64,000 nucleotides of DNA from Roseococcus sp. SDR (GCF_019083995.1 NZ_JAHRCU010000011.1:62001-126000); one strand, 5' to 3'. Counted from the first letter of the stretch, positions 6,786 through 16,084 are shown. A program made the numbers and translations. The notes: a model not told the origin generated them from the letters alone.

Positions 6786-8713
6786 TGGCCAGGGCCCCCA
6801 CGCGGATTTTGCTCAACCTCTCGCTGGACGCGGCGCTCGCGCTCCTGGCGCTGCCGCTTGCCCTGGCACTGGCTGGGCCGGGCTCCGTGCCGCCGGCCGG
6901 GTGGTGGGTGGCGGCCCTGCCGCTGGCGGTGCTGGCGCTGGTGCCACCGGGCTGGGCGCTCGGCCTGCCGCAGCAATATTGGCGTTATTCCGGCGTGCAG
7001 GACCTGCTGGCCGTGCTGGGCGCCTGTACCGCCGCCGCTCTGCTCTTCACGGGCACGCTTTGGGTCACGGGGCTCTGGCATTCGCCCAACCTGGCCTTCC
7101 CCGCCCTGCATGCGGTGGCGCTGACCGGGCTGCTCGGCGTGCCGCGGCTGATCGGGCGGCTGCGCACCATCCGCCGCACGGCGCTGGAGGGCGAGACGCA
7201 GCCCGTGCTGGTGGTGGGCGGGGTGGACCAGGCGGACCTTTTCATCCGCGCGCTCGCGCAGCAGCGCCAACCGGCCTATCGCGTGCAAGGCATCCTCGCC
7301 CGGCGGTCCCGCCAGGCGGGCCGGCGCATCCAGGGCCATCCCATCCTGGGAACGCTGGAGGAGACGGATGCGGTGCTGGAGCGGCTGCGCGCCGAGCAAC
7401 GCCTGCCCGCCCTGCTGGTACTCGCCTCACCCGATCTGAACGGCACGGCGCTGGAGGTGGTGCTGGACGCCGCCGACCGGCATGGCGTGCCGATCCGCCG
7501 CGCCCCACAGCCCACCTCGCTCGGCCATGCGGCGCGCAGCGCAGATGAGGCGGCGCGCATCGACCTGCGCCCCGTCTCCATCGAGGAATTGCTGGACCGG
7601 CCACAGGTGCCGCTGGACCGCGAGGGCATGGCGCGGCTGGTGCAGGGCAAGCGCGTGCTGGTGACGGGCGCGGGCGGCACCATCGGCGGCGAGCTGGCGC
7701 GGCAGGTGGCGGCCCTTGGCCCTTCCATGCTCACGCTGCTCGATCACGGCGAATACGTGCTCTACGAGATCGACCTGGAGCTGTCGGAGCGCCACCCCGC
7801 CGTCCCGCGCCGCGCCATGCTGGCCGATGTGCGCGACGAGGCGCGGATGCGCCGCCTGATGGAGGAGATCAAGCCCGAGCTCGTCTTCCACGCCGCGGCG
7901 CTGAAGCATGTGCCGATGGTCGAGAACGACCCGCTGGAGGGGCTGCTGACCAACGCGCATGGCACGCGCATCGTGGCCGATTCGGCGCGAGCGGTGGGCT
8001 GCACGCTGATGGTCTTCATCTCGACCGACAAGGCGGTGAATCCGACCAGCGTGATGGGCGCCTCCAAGCGCCTCGCCGAGATGTATTGCCAGGCGCTCGA
8101 CCGTGAGGCGCGGGCGAGCAGCCAGGGCATGCGTTGCATCACCGTCCGCTTCGGCAATGTGCTGGGCTCCACCGGCTCGGTCGTGCCGCTGTTCCGGCGC
8201 CAATTGGAGCGCGGCGGGCCGTTGACCGTCACCCACCCTGACATGCGCCGCTACTTCATGACGGTGCGCGAAGCGGTGGGCCTGGTGCTGCAGGCCGCCG
8301 TGGTGGGCGCCGTGGACCGCGACGACGCGCCACCTGAGCTGCGCGAAGGCGGCATCTTCGTGCTCGACATGGGCAGCCCGGTGAAGATCGTGGACCTCGC
8401 GCGGCGCATGATCCGCCTGGCCGGCCTGCGCCCGGAGGAGGATGTGGAGATCCGTTTCACCGGGCTGCGCCCCGGCGAGAAGCTCTTCGAGGAAATGTTC
8501 CACGGGCAGGAGCCGCCGCGCCCCACGCAATTCGACGGGCTGCTGGTGGCGACGCCGCGGACCGCCGATGCCGCGCTGGTCGGCCGCGCGCTGGATGAGA
8601 TCGCGGCAGCCGCGCGCGGCGGGCATGGGCGCATGGCGCTGGCGCAACTGGCGCGGCTGGTGCCGGAATTCGATCACCAGGACGGCAAGGCCGCCCAGAA
8701 AAGCGGCCATTGA
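6785..8713 (+). CDS. CapD/WbpM-like NDP-sugar epimerase/dehydratase (polysaccharide biosynthesis protein)
   Basis: 642 residues, the usual size for membrane-anchored CapD/FlaA1-type proteins. The N-terminal third is hydrophobic, with several membrane segments (L-L-A-L-P-L-A-L-A-L and following), then a CoA-binding-like domain. From about residue 290 there is a short-chain dehydrogenase domain with the Rossmann motif V-T-G-A-G-G-T-I-G-G-E, then F-H-A-A-A-L-K-H-V-P, S-T-D-K-A-V-N-P-T-S-V-M-G-A-S-K and V-R-F-G-N-V-L-G-S. The family makes 4-keto-6-deoxy UDP-sugars for surface glycans. The downstream PLP aminotransferase is the natural next step to an amino sugar. The ATG at 6785 was chosen by the protein's domain start and by the promoter placed directly before it. 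Confidence 0.9.
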   Translation: MARAPTRILLNLSLDAALALLALPLALALAGPGSVPPAGWWVAALPLAVLALVPPGWALGLPQQYWRYSGVQDLLAVLGACTAAALLFTGTLWVTGLWHSPNLAFPALHAVALTGLLGVPRLIGRLRTIRRTALEGETQPVLVVGGVDQADLFIRALAQQRQPAYRVQGILARRSRQAGRRIQGHPILGTLEETDAVLERLRAEQRLPALLVLASPDLNGTALEVVLDAADRHGVPIRRAPQPTSLGHAARSADEAARIDLRPVSIEELLDRPQVPLDREGMARLVQGKRVLVTGAGGTIGGELARQVAALGPSMLTLLDHGEYVLYEIDLELSERHPAVPRRAMLADVRDEARMRRLMEEIKPELVFHAAALKHVPMVENDPLEGLLTNAHGTRIVADSARAVGCTLMVFISTDKAVNPTSVMGASKRLAEMYCQALDREARASSQGMRCITVRFGNVLGSTGSVVPLFRRQLERGGPLTVTHPDMRRYFMTVREAVGLVLQAAVVGAVDRDDAPPELREGGIFVLDMGSPVKIVDLARRMIRLAGLRPEEDVEIRFTGLRPGEKLFEEMFHGQEPPRPTQFDGLLVATPRTADAALVGRALDEIAAAARGGHGRMALAQLARLVPEFDHQDGKAAQKSGH

Positions 8714-8793
8714 GACGTGGCTGACACCTTCCGTCACACGGCTTGAATCGCCGGGGGGTTGATCCTCGACGGCGGGTGGCTCACGAAGCGCGG

Positions 8794-9948
8794 ATGACCC
8801 AGACTCCGAAGCCCATCGCCCTTTTCGACATGCAGGCGCAGCAGGCGCTGATCCGCGCCGAGCTCGATCGCCGCGTGGCGCATGTCATCTCCTCCGGCCG
8901 CTTCATCAACGGCCCGGAAGTGGCCGAGCTGGAAGCCCGCCTCGCCGCCTTCTCCGGCGTGCATGCGGTGGGCGTCTCCTCCGGCACGGATGCGCTGCAG
9001 ATCGCGATGATGGCCGAGGGCATCGGCCGCGGCGATGCGGTGTTCCTGCCCGCCTTCACCTATACCGCGACGGCCGAGGTGCCGCTGGTGCTGGGTGCGA
9101 CGCCCGTCTTCGTGGATGTGGATGCCGAGACCTTCAACATGGACCTCGGCGACCTGGAGCGCAGGATCGCGCTGGTCCTGGCGGAGGGCAAGCTGAAGCC
9201 GCGCGCCATCGTCGGCGTGGACCTCTTTGGCCTGCCGGCGGATTGGGACGGCATCCGCGCCATCGCGGCGAAGCATGGGATGTTCACGCTGGATGACGCG
9301 GCCCAGGCCTTCGGCGCCACACTGCACGGCAAGTCGCTCGGCCAGCACAGCGATGCGACGACCCTCAGCTTCTACCCCACCAAGACGCTGGGCTGCTACG
9401 GCGATGGCGGCGCCATCCTGACACCGTCCGAGGAGCGCGCGGCGCTGTATCGCTCGCTCCGCACTCATGGCGAGGGCGGCGGGCGCTATGAGGTGCTGCG
9501 CATCGGCATGAATGGGCGGCTGGACACGATCCAGGCGGCCATCCTGCTCTGCAAGATGGATCTCTTCGCGCAGGAGCTGAAGGATCGCGCCAAGGTGGCC
9601 GGCTGGTATGCGCAGCGCCTCGCCGGCAAGGTGGCGCTCCAGCGCGTGCCGAATGAGGCGCAATCGGCCTGGGGCCTCTACACCATCCGCTGCCGGGACG
9701 CCGCCGAGCGGACGCGGGTCCAGGATTCGCTGAAGGCGGACGGCATTCCTTTTGGCGTCTACTATCCGAAGCCGCTGCACCACCAGCCCGCCTATGCGGC
9801 GAGCCATGCGGCGGCGCTCTCGGCCGCGCCCCCGCTCGCGGTGAGCGAGGCGCTGTGCCACCAGGTCATGTCGCTGCCCATGCATCCCTATCTGGATGAG
9901 GGCGAGGTGGAGCGCGTCTGCACCGCCGTGCTGCGCGGCCTGGGCTGA
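8794..9948 (+). CDS. DegT/DnrJ/EryC1/StrS-family sugar aminotransferase
   Basis: 384 residues. Fold-type I PLP enzyme with S-S-G-T-D-A-L, A-F-T-Y-T-A-T, the D-D-A-A-Q-A-F-G motif and the Schiff-base lysine in S-F-Y-P-T-K-T-L-G-C-Y-G-D-G-G. A late H-H-Q-P-A-Y motif closes the family pattern. These enzymes transaminate 4-keto (or 3-keto) NDP-hexoses to amino sugars. It follows the CapD-like dehydratase by 80 bases, fitting a keto-sugar to amino-sugar sequence for a surface glycan. The ATG at 8794 starts the conserved region (A-L-F-D-M-Q-A-Q); the longer frame upstream has no homology-like sequence. Confidence 0.9.
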   Translation: MTQTPKPIALFDMQAQQALIRAELDRRVAHVISSGRFINGPEVAELEARLAAFSGVHAVGVSSGTDALQIAMMAEGIGRGDAVFLPAFTYTATAEVPLVLGATPVFVDVDAETFNMDLGDLERRIALVLAEGKLKPRAIVGVDLFGLPADWDGIRAIAAKHGMFTLDDAAQAFGATLHGKSLGQHSDATTLSFYPTKTLGCYGDGGAILTPSEERAALYRSLRTHGEGGGRYEVLRIGMNGRLDTIQAAILLCKMDLFAQELKDRAKVAGWYAQRLAGKVALQRVPNEAQSAWGLYTIRCRDAAERTRVQDSLKADGIPFGVYYPKPLHHQPAYAASHAAALSAAPPLAVSEALCHQVMSLPMHPYLDEGEVERVCTAVLRGLG

Positions 9949-10048
9949 CCCACGCGAAAAACCGGCCCGCGCATGCAACCAGGCATTGCGTTTTGCCGGC
10001 GCGCGGCGCTTTGATGGTGTTCCTCCCCTGTGCGCGAGGTCGAACGCC

Positions 10049-10738
10049 ATGCGTCGTCGTTCCCTGCTGGCCGCATCCGCCGCCCTGCCGTTGACGGCCC
10101 GCGCCCAGGCGCCCGAGCCGGTTGATGTGCTGCTCGTGCTGGCCGTGGATGTCAGCCGTTCCATTGACGAGGATGAGGCCCGCCTCCAGCGCGAAGGCTA
10201 CCGCAACGCGGTGAGCGACCCGCGCGTGGTGGAGGTGATCCGGCGCGGGATGATCGGCGCCATCGGCCTTGCTTACGTCGAATGGGCGGGCTTCGAGTAC
10301 CAGCGCCTGGTGCTGCCCTGGACGCGCATCGCCAACCAGGCGGATGCCGATGCCTGGGCCTCGGCGCTGGCCGAGGCGCCGCGCGCCTCGCTCTCCTGGA
10401 CCTCCATCTCGGGCGGCATCGACTTCTCGCGCCGTGTCCTGGCCGAGGCGCCCTTCGAGGGCACGCGCCGCGTGATCGACGTCTCGGGCGATGGCGTGAA
10501 CAATTCGGGGCGCCCGGCGGAACTGGCGCGCGACGAGGCGGTGGCGCAGGGCATCGTCATCAACGGCCTGCCCATCATCAATGACCGGCCGACCTTCGGC
10601 CGCATGCCGCAGATCCCGCTCGACCAGTATTTCCAGCAGAGCGTCATCGGCGGCACCGGCGCCTTCATGATCGTGGCCGAGGATTTCGACGCCTTTGGCA
10701 CCGCCGTGCGCCGCAAGCTGATCCGGGAGATCGCTTGA
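10049..10738 (+). CDS. DUF1194 protein, exported, von Willebrand A-like
   Basis: 229 residues. The N-terminus is a twin-arginine-like signal (M-R-R-R-S-L-L-A-A-S) with a probable A-R-A cleavage site near residue 20. The mature protein starts with a VWA-type strand and MIDAS motif D-V-S-R-S, with I-S-G-G-I-D and D-V-S-G-D-G-V-N further on, the pattern of DUF1194. Family members are periplasmic or secreted; the biochemical role is unknown, but MIDAS domains bind a metal and partner proteins. It sits in a glycan-synthesis block without obvious co-function. The start at 10049 was chosen because the signal peptide begins there. Confidence 0.85.
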   Translation: MRRRSLLAASAALPLTARAQAPEPVDVLLVLAVDVSRSIDEDEARLQREGYRNAVSDPRVVEVIRRGMIGAIGLAYVEWAGFEYQRLVLPWTRIANQADADAWASALAEAPRASLSWTSISGGIDFSRRVLAEAPFEGTRRVIDVSGDGVNNSGRPAELARDEAVAQGIVINGLPIINDRPTFGRMPQIPLDQYFQQSVIGGTGAFMIVAEDFDAFGTAVRRKLIREIA

Positions 10739-10769
10739 CGCCGCAGGGGTGCGCGCGGAAAAGAGCAGC

Positions 10770-12035
10770 ATGGATCGCACCGGGACGCAGATTTCCTATG
10801 TGGAGGCCGTACGCTGGGCGTATCGCTTCCTGCTGGGGCGCGAGGCAGAGAGTGAAGCGGTGCTGGCTCACTGGGCTTCGCTGCAGGATGGGCGGCTGAT
10901 CCTCAATTACTTCGTGCGCTCGTCGGAAGCCGAGTCTCACATGATGGCGGGAGCGCCGGCCTATGGCACCTGGGCGCACTCACCGCTGGGCGCATCCGCC
11001 ATCCGTGCCGCCTGGCTGCTGCGCTTCAACACAACGCCGACCGACACTCAGATCCAGGCGGAGCTGGCGGCCCATGCCGATCTGCTGAGCTACCGCCGAG
11101 CCTTCCTCGCCGCGCCCGAACTGCGCGAACTGGCGGAGCAGCTTCCCTGGGGCCGGCCGGAAGCCCCCGCCACAGCGCCTGCGCCGTCCGCCCCTCCCGT
11201 GATCGCCCTGCGAGACCACACGCTGACGGTGCTGGACCGCAGCTTTCGCCTGCGCGGCGATGGGGAGGAAGGGTACTGGAATGGCTTGGTTGCAGGCCCG
11301 GTTGACCCGAGCCTGGAGCGGCTGGCCCGCCTGCTGCGGGCCGCCTTCCCGGATGGTGGCGCGGGCCGCGTGCTGGCGGATGCCGGGGCCAATATCGGCG
11401 TGACCAGCCTCGTCATGGGCGCCGCGGCACCCTACCACGCCGAACTCCTCTGCTTCGAGCCGGATGAGCGCAACCTCCCTCTGCTGCGCCACAATCTCGA
11501 TGCCAATGACTTCCCGCAGGCGCGGGTGCTGGATTGCGCGCTGGCCGAGCGCGACGGCGTGGCCCGCCTGCGCTGTGGCACCCGCAACGCGGCGACGAGC
11601 GCGCTGGCCGAGGCGCATAGCCGCACCCAGACGGCCGGCGCGGTCTTCCGGCAGGTCCCGGTCCGTCGCCTCGACAGCGTCCTGGCCGAGCTCGGCATCG
11701 AGCGGCTGGACTTCCTCAAGCTCGACATCGAGGGCGGCGAGACGCCGGCCATCCTGGGCGCCAGCGAGGCCCTGGCCCGCGACCGGGCCATTGTCTTCAC
11801 CGAGTTCAACACCTGGACGCAGATGACCGCCGGGGCGCGCAACCCCATGGAGGTGCTGGAGGAATGGCACGCCGCCTTCCGTCACCTGGTCGCCTTCGGG
11901 CCGGATGGACGCCCCCTGCCCATCGTGGACCATGATGGCCTGCTCTGGGTGCTGCACACCGTCCTGACCGAGCGCAACTGTGTGGATGACCTGATCCTCT
12001 GTGACGATCTCGACTGGCTGGAGCGATGGGAATGA
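10770..12035 (+). CDS. FkbM-family methyltransferase with N-terminal DUF4214-like module
   Basis: 421 residues. Residues 1-60 hold a module with A-V-R-W-A-Y-R-F-L-L-G-R that also begins the next gene. The FkbM SAM-dependent O-methyltransferase domain covers about 205-385, with motif I D-A-G-A-N-I-G-V-T-S, the acidic-loop C-F-E-P-D, and L-D-F-L-K-L-D-I-E-G-G-E. FkbM enzymes methylate hydroxyls of sugars or polyketides. The neighbouring sugar aminotransferase and GmhA-like gene suggest glycan methylation. Start: the ATG at 10770 is preferred over the GTG at 10749, which lies in the short gap after the DUF1194 gene. The stop overlaps the next gene. Confidence 0.85.
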   Translation: MDRTGTQISYVEAVRWAYRFLLGREAESEAVLAHWASLQDGRLILNYFVRSSEAESHMMAGAPAYGTWAHSPLGASAIRAAWLLRFNTTPTDTQIQAELAAHADLLSYRRAFLAAPELRELAEQLPWGRPEAPATAPAPSAPPVIALRDHTLTVLDRSFRLRGDGEEGYWNGLVAGPVDPSLERLARLLRAAFPDGGAGRVLADAGANIGVTSLVMGAAAPYHAELLCFEPDERNLPLLRHNLDANDFPQARVLDCALAERDGVARLRCGTRNAATSALAEAHSRTQTAGAVFRQVPVRRLDSVLAELGIERLDFLKLDIEGGETPAILGASEALARDRAIVFTEFNTWTQMTAGARNPMEVLEEWHAAFRHLVAFGPDGRPLPIVDHDGLLWVLHTVLTERNCVDDLILCDDLDWLERWE

Positions 12036-13105
12036 GCAGCGTGACGGCGGAACTCACACCCGCTGTGGTGCGCTGGGCCTATCGCTTCCTGCTGGGGCGT
12101 GACCCGGAGAACGAGACGGTCGTGCAGGGCTGGTGCGACGCCACCAACCTCACCGGTCTGCGCGACGGCATCCTCACAAGCCCGGAAATGGCGGCCGTGG
12201 CGATGGCGGGCTTCGTGGAGCGTGGCCACTGGGCGGAGAGCCGCGCCACCGAGGAGGCCGCCGCGGCCTGCCTCCTGCTCGGCACGGACCGGGTGCCGGA
12301 TGCGGCCGAGATCGAGGCGCTGCTGCTGCGCCACCCGAGCCTGCGAAGCCTGCGGCGCTTCCTGCTCGGTTGTCCCGCCATCGAGTCCCGCCTGCCACGC
12401 CCGGAAGGGCCGCGCAGCCGGACCATCCGCCTGCTGGGACGCGAGTTCAGCCTCAAGGGTGACAGCCGGGAGCCGGAGTTCATCGCTGCCCCCGGCCCCG
12501 CCCCCCGCCTCGCCGCCCTGCTGCGCGCGGCCTGGGTGAATGAGGGCGAGGGGCGCGTTGTCGTCGAGGCCGGTGCGGGCATCGGCGTCACCACGCTCGG
12601 CCTTGCCGCCGGCGCGCCACGGCACGCCATGATCATCGCGCATGAGGGTTCGATCCGACGCGCCGCCTCCCTCTCCGAGAACCTGGCCGATAACGGCCTG
12701 GAGCGGGTGGCCATGCGGGCTGTCGCCATGGGTTCCGTCGCCGGCATGATGGAGCGCGAGAAGCCTGCCCGGCTCGATCTGCTGCGCCTGAACGAACCGG
12801 GCGCGGCGCGTCAGGCCCCCGCCATCGCCCCCTGGCTGCGCGAGCGCGGCACGATGGCGCTCGTCCGCTTCGATCTGGCCGAGTTGCTGGCCGAGCCCGG
12901 CCCTGGCCCCCGCGAGCTGCTGGCCCAGTGCCTCGCCGCCTTCCCGCATGGCGTGGCCTTCGACGCGGCGCATGAGCCGCAGCCCATCCTGGACGAGGTG
13001 GGCCTCAACGCGGCGCTGCACCGGGCGCTGATGCGGCCGGACCGGGCCGATGAATTCCTGTTCTGCGCGGATCTCGATTGGCTGCCGCGCTACGAGGCGC
13101 CGTGA
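12032..13105 (+). CDS. Degenerate FkbM-like protein (probable pseudo-enzyme) with DUF4214-like module
   Basis: 357 residues. The ATG overlaps the stop of the intact FkbM gene (ATGA). The layout copies the upstream protein: V-V-R-W-A-Y-R-F-L-L-G-R at the N-terminus, a SAM-fold region with E-A-G-A-G-I-G-V-T-T, and the shared tail D-L-D-W-L-P-R-Y-E. Key positions have changed: the F-E-P-D acidic motif reads A-H-E-G-S, and L-K-L-D-I-E-G reads L-R-L-N-E-P-G, losing the conserved Asp. The SAM domain is also shorter. Most likely a tandem duplicate that lost methyltransferase activity but kept its fold, perhaps as a partner of the active copy (inference). Confidence 0.75.
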   Translation: MSSVTAELTPAVVRWAYRFLLGRDPENETVVQGWCDATNLTGLRDGILTSPEMAAVAMAGFVERGHWAESRATEEAAAACLLLGTDRVPDAAEIEALLLRHPSLRSLRRFLLGCPAIESRLPRPEGPRSRTIRLLGREFSLKGDSREPEFIAAPGPAPRLAALLRAAWVNEGEGRVVVEAGAGIGVTTLGLAAGAPRHAMIIAHEGSIRRAASLSENLADNGLERVAMRAVAMGSVAGMMEREKPARLDLLRLNEPGAARQAPAIAPWLRERGTMALVRFDLAELLAEPGPGPRELLAQCLAAFPHGVAFDAAHEPQPILDEVGLNAALHRALMRPDRADEFLFCADLDWLPRYEAP

Positions 13106-13129
13106 GGCGCCATCCGGAGAGCTGACCCC

Positions 13130-13726
13130 ATGGCGGAAACGCCGACCATCCTGGGTGCGCTGCGCGCCGCCGCCGCCCTGATCGCGCGCATGGAGGCGGA
13201 CGGCACCTTGCAGGCAGCCGCCAACGAGGCGGCTCATGCCTGCATCACGGCACTGCGCGCCGGCGGCAAGATCCTGATCTGCGGCAATGGCGGCAGCGCG
13301 GCGGACGCCCAGCACTGGGCGGGCGAGCTGGTCAGCCGCTTCCACTACGACCGGCCCGGGCTGCCCGCCATCGCGCTGACAACGGACAGCTCGATCCTGA
13401 CCGCGATCGGCAACGACTATGGCTATGAGCGGGTCTTCGCGCGCCAGGTGGAAGCGCTGGGCCGCGCGGGCGACGTGCTGATGGGCCTCACCACCTCAGG
13501 CCGCTCGCCCAACATCCTGGCCGCGATGCGCGCGGCGCGGGAGCGCGGCATCACCACCATCGGCTTTACCGGCAACGGGCCGGGCGCGGTGGAACTGGCC
13601 GCCGTGTCGGACATCGTGATCTGCGTGCCCAGCAGCGTCACACCCTCCATCCAGGAAGGGCATGAGGTGCTGGGCCATGCGCTGTGCGCGATGATCGAGG
13701 CGGCGATGTTCCCGCGCGGGGCCTGA
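13130..13726 (+). CDS. gmhA: SIS-domain phosphoheptose isomerase (D-sedoheptulose-7-phosphate isomerase family)
   Basis: 198 residues, standard GmhA length. SIS motifs: I-C-G-N-G-G-S-A-A-D-A-Q-H-W-A-G-E-L near residue 50, L-T-T-D-S-S, G-L-T-T-S-G-R-S-P-N and the C-terminal S-I-Q-E-G-H-E helix with the catalytic-type Glu and His. GmhA converts sedoheptulose 7-phosphate to D-glycero-manno-heptose 7-phosphate for LPS core or S-layer glycan heptose. A purine-rich GGAGAG stretch precedes the ATG at a normal distance. The other heptose genes (hldE, gmhB) are not in the window, so a related aldose/ketose isomerase role is possible. Confidence 0.88.
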   Translation: MAETPTILGALRAAAALIARMEADGTLQAAANEAAHACITALRAGGKILICGNGGSAADAQHWAGELVSRFHYDRPGLPAIALTTDSSILTAIGNDYGYERVFARQVEALGRAGDVLMGLTTSGRSPNILAAMRAARERGITTIGFTGNGPGAVELAAVSDIVICVPSSVTPSIQEGHEVLGHALCAMIEAAMFPRGA

Positions 13727-13732
13727 GGCCCC
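13718..13732. terminator. Hairpin spanning the gmhA stop codon
   Basis: GGGGCC (13718-13723) and GGCCCC (13727-13732) pair perfectly, with the gmhA stop codon TGA as the three-base loop. It lies between convergent genes. There is no T tract, so intrinsic termination is only a possibility. Confidence 0.4.
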
Positions 13733-13745
13733 ATACGGGCGCTCC

Positions 13746-14153
13746 TCAGCGCTCCACTTCCTCGATGGCGAGGCCGAAGGCGCCCACACCCTCGCTCAAC
13801 AGGTCACCCAGGCCCTCCATGCCGGCCAGGTAGGTGCTGGCATCGCCGCGGGCATTGCGTTCCGCGGCCATCTTCAGCGCCTCCTCCCATTCCTCGGGCT
13901 CGTAGTCGCCGCGGCCGATCCAGGCGAGCGCGATGAGGGCAACCTGCTGCTCCTCGTTCAACTCGTCGATGAAGTCGGTCAGCATTTCCTCGCTGATCTC
14001 GTCCTCGTCCTCGTCTTCCTCGTCGTCATCCTCGCCGCTGAGCAGGCCCTCCTCGGCGTCCTGCACGGCATTGGCGAGGTCCACGACGGTGGCCACGATC
14101 TCCAGGCTGATGCCGAGATCGAACTCCTCGCCCTCTTCTTCGGATTGCGACAT
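13746..14153 (-). CDS. DUF3775 family acidic protein
   Basis: 135 residues, very acidic. The N-terminal third carries a run of Asp/Glu around residues 40-55 (G-E-D-D-D-E-E-D-E-D-E-D-E), coded by a TCC/TCG-rich microsatellite-like stretch on the plus strand near 14000-14035. The following block (F-I-D-E-L-N-E-E-Q-Q-V-A-L-I-A-L, then W-I-G-R-G-D-Y) is the DUF3775 core found in alphaproteobacteria. No signal peptide or membrane segment, so cytoplasmic. Function unknown. It converges on gmhA. Confidence 0.75.
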   Translation of the reverse strand: MSQSEEEGEEFDLGISLEIVATVVDLANAVQDAEEGLLSGEDDDEEDEDEDEISEEMLTDFIDELNEEQQVALIALAWIGRGDYEPEEWEEALKMAAERNARGDASTYLAGMEGLGDLLSEGVGAFGLAIEEVER

Positions 14154-14219
14154 CGTTGGGGCCTCCCTCCTGCCTTCAGGCCAGCATAATGCCGCGGCGC
14201 AGCCGGCGCGACATCTGGA

Positions 14220-15056
14220 TCACGCGTCCGGCGAATCCCAGGTCGGCGCGAAGGCGGGGTTCACGAAGCGGCGATTCTTCGGCAGGGCGGCGATGGCGGC
14301 GAGGTCGGCCTCGCTCAGCTTGAGCCGGGCCGCGGCGAGGTTCTCGGCCTGGCGGGCGGCGCTGGCCGCCTTGGGCACGGCAGCGACCAGCTTCTTCGAC
14401 AGCAGCCAGGCCAGCGCCACCTGGGCCGGCGTCGCGCCATGGCGGGCCGCCATGCCGGTCAGCACCGGGTGTTCCAGCACCTCGCCCTTGCCGAGCGGCG
14501 TGTAGCTGGTCATCACGATGCCCGCCGGCTGCGTGATGTCGAGCAGGGTCTGCTGGCCGAGCATGGCGTGCTGCTCCACCTGGAGGCAGGCGATGGGCGC
14601 GATGTCCAGCGCCAAGGCCTGGCGCAGCAGCCCACTCGGAAAGTTCGAGACGCCGACGGCGCGCGCCAGCCCCTCGGCCTGGAGATGGGCGAGCGCGGTG
14701 AGCACCGATGGCAGGTTCAGCGCGGGCGATGGCCAATGGACCAGCAGCAAATCCACGTAAGGCTGGCGCAGCCGCTCCAGCGAGGCGGCGAAGGCGGCGC
14801 GGAAGGACGTGCCATCGGGCTTGTCGTGCCAGATCTTGGTGGTGAGGAAGACATCGCCGCGCGCGACACCGCTTGCCGCCATGCCGGCGCCCACCGCGTC
14901 CTCATTGCCGTACATCTCGGCGGTGTCGATGTGACGGTAGCCAAGGGCCAGCGCGCTCTCCACCGCGCCTTGGCATTCCGCGCCGCGCAGCGGCCAGGTG
15001 CCGAGGCCGAGCGCCGGCATGGTGAGGCGGGGTGTTGTCAGAAGCGGCACGCTCAT
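14220..15056 (-). CDS. Aldo/keto reductase (2,5-diketo-gluconate reductase-like)
   Basis: 278 residues. AKR barrel with G-L-G-T-W-P-L near the N-terminus, catalytic D-T-A-E-M-Y-G-N-E (Asp and Tyr), T-K-I-W-H-D-K (Lys), L-L-L-V-H-W-P (His), G-V-S-N-F, and a C-terminal cofactor loop (A-A-V-P-K-A-A-S-A-A-R). This gives the full Asp-Tyr-Lys-His tetrad of NADPH-dependent carbonyl reductases, closest in pattern to the DkgA/DkgB group. Its ATG overlaps the stop of the WD40 gene (ATGA), so it is the third cistron of a cobW-WD40-AKR operon. Substrate unknown. Confidence 0.9.
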   Translation of the reverse strand: MSVPLLTTPRLTMPALGLGTWPLRGAECQGAVESALALGYRHIDTAEMYGNEDAVGAGMAASGVARGDVFLTTKIWHDKPDGTSFRAAFAASLERLRQPYVDLLLVHWPSPALNLPSVLTALAHLQAEGLARAVGVSNFPSGLLRQALALDIAPIACLQVEQHAMLGQQTLLDITQPAGIVMTSYTPLGKGEVLEHPVLTGMAARHGATPAQVALAWLLSKKLVAAVPKAASAARQAENLAAARLKLSEADLAAIAALPKNRRFVNPAFAPTWDSPDA

Positions 15057-16084
15057 CGGGCGGAGAGGTCCAGCAGGCCCACGAAGCCACTCTCGGTCCC
15101 GAAGGCGAGGTGGGATCCCGTGGGGTTCCAGGCCAGCGCCGAGACGCCGCCATGGCCCGGCGGCGCCACCGGCAGGACGCGGCCCGTGTTGATGTCGGCC
15201 AGCAGGACGAGGCCATCCTCGAAGCCGGCGGCGACCATCTCATGCACCGGGTGGCAGAGCACCCGGGTGCACATCACGCCATCGCCGCCCGCGAGTTCCG
15301 TTGGCGCCTTGCCCATCGGGCCGCCGCCGAAGAAGGGCCAGAGCACGACGGCCTCGGCCCCGCTGGTGGCAAGCCACTTGCCCTTCGTCGTGAAGGAGAG
15401 ACTGTGCGTCTTGGCGGGATAGCCCGACATCCGCATGTGCTGGCCATCGGCGAGGCGCCAGCCATGCAGCGACATCTCCTGCATGGCGGTGACCACATGC
15501 CCGCCCTCGGGGTGCATGGCGATGGCGGCGTGGCTGCCCTTCCATTCGAGCGCGCGGGGCTTGTCCTCCTTCGCGTTCACGAACCAGAGGGAGGCGCCGT
15601 TGTAGTGGCTGGCCGCGATCCGTTTGCCCTTGGCGTCGAAGGTGATGCCGCCGACGGTGGAGGGATGGGCGAGCGACTTCAGAACCTCGCCCTTGGCGTC
15701 CAGCACGTGCACGGCCTTGGCGACCGAGGCGGCGCGCACGCCGCTCTCATGCGCGGCCACATGCTCCACCCACTTGCTGCCGAACTTCGCGATCTCGGTC
15801 GCGGTGCCGTCGGGGGCGATCCGCATCACCCGTCCGTCATCGCCGCCGCTCAGCGCGCCATCCTTCGCATCGGCGCAGAGCGACATGACGGCGCCCTTAT
15901 GGGCTTCCACCGTCAGCCATTCGCCGGGCGAGGCGACCTGCGCCACGCGCACCGTGCCATCGCCCAGGCCCGCATGGAGCGAGCGCCCCTCGCGCCCGAA
16001 GGCGAGGCCGATGACCCAGGCGCCGAAATCCTGCGAGGTGCCGCGCTGGCCCAGCAGGAACTCGATATCGGGCGCGTCGCTCAC
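15053..16084 (-). CDS. WD40-repeat protein coupled to CobW
   Basis: 343 residues with no signal peptide. Repeated beta-blade units are visible, e.g. [45 protein letters not shown], about six or seven blades, consistent with a single beta-propeller. The ATG overlaps the end of the CobW gene, and its own stop overlaps the AKR start. WD40 proteins encoded next to COG0523 GTPases are a recurring alphaproteobacterial pair; a scaffold or client role for the metallochaperone is inference. Confidence 0.82.
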   Translation of the reverse strand: MSDAPDIEFLLGQRGTSQDFGAWVIGLAFGREGRSLHAGLGDGTVRVAQVASPGEWLTVEAHKGAVMSLCADAKDGALSGGDDGRVMRIAPDGTATEIAKFGSKWVEHVAAHESGVRAASVAKAVHVLDAKGEVLKSLAHPSTVGGITFDAKGKRIAASHYNGASLWFVNAKEDKPRALEWKGSHAAIAMHPEGGHVVTAMQEMSLHGWRLADGQHMRMSGYPAKTHSLSFTTKGKWLATSGAEAVVLWPFFGGGPMGKAPTELAGGDGVMCTRVLCHPVHEMVAAGFEDGLVLLADINTGRVLPVAPPGHGGVSALAWNPTGSHLAFGTESGFVGLLDLSAR

